From Verrucomicrobiota bacterium (GTDB taxonomy: Bacteria; Chlamydiota; Chlamydiia; Chlamydiales; Rhabdochlamydiaceae): a stretch of DNA of 6,342 nt. The notes beneath the pieces are model-generated. The model worked only from the letters and a program-made list of their open reading frames with translations. It was not told the origin of the DNA and did no database searches. Location of the stretch: the NCBI GenBank assembly GCA_903970455.1, contig CAJCIW010000171.1, positions 1 through 6,342 of the forward strand. Reading direction: 5' to 3'. This document shows positions 5,234 through 6,342 of this stretch, one piece after another. Position 1 is the stretch's first letter. Each line of letters opens with the position of its first letter. The position numbers were made by a program, and so were the translations under genes.

Positions 5234-6342
5234 AAAAAAAATCGATCATCGTTGCCGCAGTCGCTCTTTTTTCTGCCTCACTTTTGACGGAAAGGGTTTA
5301 CTATTGCCAAAACAGGGGCTTCCGGCTTTCTAAAATTGTTTCCTCGCAACCTTCCATCGATTGCCCGCCGCCCGCCAGCGTCGATCCGATCCTCGATCAG
5401 CCTTTCCGCTTTCTTGGAGCCGGAGGGACATCGTTTGTATTCTTGGGAGAGGATGGAAAGACCATTCTTAAAGTGTTCAAACACCACCAGCTTTTTTTTA
5501 AGCATTCTCTTTTCCATCTTGCCTTTCCCGGAGTCTGCGACGCGTGGCGCATCCAGAAAATTCTTTTCCGGGAAAACGAACACCGGCATAAGCGGCATTC
5601 CTTCTTTTTTGATAGCTGCAGCCTCGCTTACCAGGCACTTAAAGAAGAAACGGGGCTCATTTACCTCACCTTAAGTCCGAACAAGCATTTCGAGCGTCAA
5701 ATCACGCTCTACGATGCCTGGGGAATTCCCCATTCGTTCGACTTAAGCCAAACAGAGTTTGCTTTGCAAAGGAGGGCAAAGCTGCTGTTTCCCTATTTCA
5801 AACAGTTGATCGAACAGGGACGGCAAGAGGAAGCGGAAAAAGGGATCGATGCGTTGATTTCCCTCATTGTGCTCCGCTGCAAAAAAGGGATTGGGGACCG
5901 GGATCCCAATCTGAGAATCAATTTCGGCTTCCTCGAAGGGAAAGCGATCGAATTCGATCTCGGATCTTATTATTCCGATCCCTCTTTAAAGACCCCTTTC
6001 AAGACGGCTACAGAAGTGTTTTTCATGACGTTTGCGTTGCAAAAGTGGCTCGAAAAGCAATCTCCGGAACTATATCTGACAAAGATGAGCAAGACTGCGC
6101 GAAAGGGGCGAATCTTCGTCGACTACCTGAGGAATGAGCGCGGGGCGACTGCTGTTGCGCCGTTTTCTCCGCGAGCCCGGGCCGGCGCTACCGTCTCCGT
6201 CCCACTGAGCTGGTCCGAGCTCAACTTGCCCGAGCGCCCGGTATTCCATGTCTCCGACTTCGCCAATTGGAAAAACCGGCTCAAACAAGATCCCTGGAGG
6301 AACCTTCCCACATGGAAGCAAAAGATTGATGTGGAGAAATCA
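5230..6342 (+). CDS. kinase-like protein copy 4 fused in frame to LigD polymerase C-terminus (3' partial)
   Basis: The frame is open for 371 codons and runs off the window without a stop. It starts with ATGA overlapping the copy 3 stop. Residues 5-19 are the hydrophobic signal. Residues about 57-281 are the fourth kinase-like domain: FLGAGGTSFVFLGEDGK (61-77), Lys81 in ILKVFK, EETGLIYL (139-146), FALQRRA (177-183), KGIGDRDP-x4-NFGF (219-234) with Asp225 and Asn231, and Asp243 in FDLG. It is the most diverged copy, with GSYY replacing GRF. Siblings end 10-20 residues after a WL-x4-PEL motif. Here PELY (279-282) is followed by TKMSKTARKGRIFVDYLRN and about 70 more residues typical of the C-terminal end of LigD polymerase domains. 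So the kinase-like part is nearly whole and the LigD part is a fragment. The protein may be a real chimera, a degrading gene, or an assembly join. Nine A follow the start (5233-5241). Confidence 0.8.
   Translation, partial: MKKKSIIVAAVALFSASLLTERVYYCQNRGFRLSKIVSSQPSIDCPPPASVDPILDQPFRFLGAGGTSFVFLGEDGKTILKVFKHHQLFFKHSLFHLAFPGVCDAWRIQKILFRENEHRHKRHSFFFDSCSLAYQALKEETGLIYLTLSPNKHFERQITLYDAWGIPHSFDLSQTEFALQRRAKLLFPYFKQLIEQGRQEEAEKGIDALISLIVLRCKKGIGDRDPNLRINFGFLEGKAIEFDLGSYYSDPSLKTPFKTATEVFFMTFALQKWLEKQSPELYLTKMSKTARKGRIFVDYLRNERGATAVAPFSPRARAGATVSVPLSWSELNLPERPVFHVSDFANWKNRLKQDPWRNLPTWKQKIDVEKS
6067..6342 (+). pseudogene. LigD-type NHEJ polymerase (PolDom) C-terminal fragment
   Basis: This is the LigD-like portion of the preceding frame, residues about 279-371. 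It matches the family's conserved late block: SK-x-ARKGRIFVDYLRN (287-302), RGATAVAPFSPRARAG (304-319), VSVPLSWSEL (322-331) and RLKQDPW (350-356). In characterised PolDoms an Arg and an Asp seven residues apart in this block bind the incoming nucleotide and metal. Here they would be Arg291 and Asp298. Everything upstream in the domain, including the DxD metal pair and the Lys/His/Ser nucleotide-binding residues, is absent, as are ligase and phosphoesterase domains. It cannot be an active polymerase alone. The domain is almost finished at 6342, so a stop is expected soon after, which would fit a LigD with the polymerase last. GC is about 70% over 6121-6240, against roughly 40-50% upstream. Confidence 0.78.

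Noticed and set aside
6070..6321. Minus-strand reading frames opposite the LigD-like segment
   Set aside because: They are shadows caused by high GC on the other strand. The plus frame has clear LigD PolDom motifs, while the minus frames show no domain or start signal.

Overview
The window looks like accessory DNA from a bacterial chromosome of moderate GC (roughly 45% by eye). The taxon cannot be fixed from these genes alone. A chlamydia-like (amoeba-associated) bacterium is a tentative guess, from the general look of the proteins: a short PiT phosphate permease, secreted proteins of unknown function, and lineage-specific paralogue arrays. It is not proven.

Layout. (1) 41-1039, minus strand: a PiT-family inorganic phosphate transporter. 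(2) 1130-1960, plus strand: a secreted protein built from two Ig-like beta-sandwich-type repeats. Its 3' end overlaps, tail to tail, a minus-strand pair of tandem DUF1328/UPF0391 small membrane proteins (1953-2165 and 2192-2407). That pair is driven by a near-consensus sigma70-type promoter at 2428-2456. (3) 2457-2679: a compact divergent control region. It has a candidate rightward promoter, an 18-bp dyad over its -10 box, and a 160-bp palindromic MITE-like element with perfect terminal inverted repeats and TA duplications. (4) 2680-6342, plus strand: an unbroken operon of four paralogous proteins. Each has a hydrophobic N-terminal anchor or signal and a divergent kinase-like core: glycine-rich loop, VIK lysine, a KG-x4-DP-x4-N-x-GF catalytic-loop candidate and a D-[ILV]-G metal-loop candidate. 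Neighbours overlap by 4, 19 and 4 bases, implying translational coupling.

The fourth paralogue does not end where its siblings do. At residues about 279-283 (near base 6067-6078) its frame passes without a stop into the C-terminal part of a LigD-type NHEJ polymerase (PolDom) domain. That piece carries the late catalytic Arg and Asp of the domain but none of its earlier catalytic residues. The frame is still open at the last base of the window. The segment is locally GC-rich (about 70% over 6121-6240), so it is either a true gene fusion made by deletion or recombination, or an assembly chimera.

Two points stand out: the tandem array of anchored kinase-like proteins, whose function I do not recognise, and the kinase-like/LigD chimera. 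The MITE is also notable because it added exactly 54 stop-free codons in frame to the first gene's upstream reading frame.
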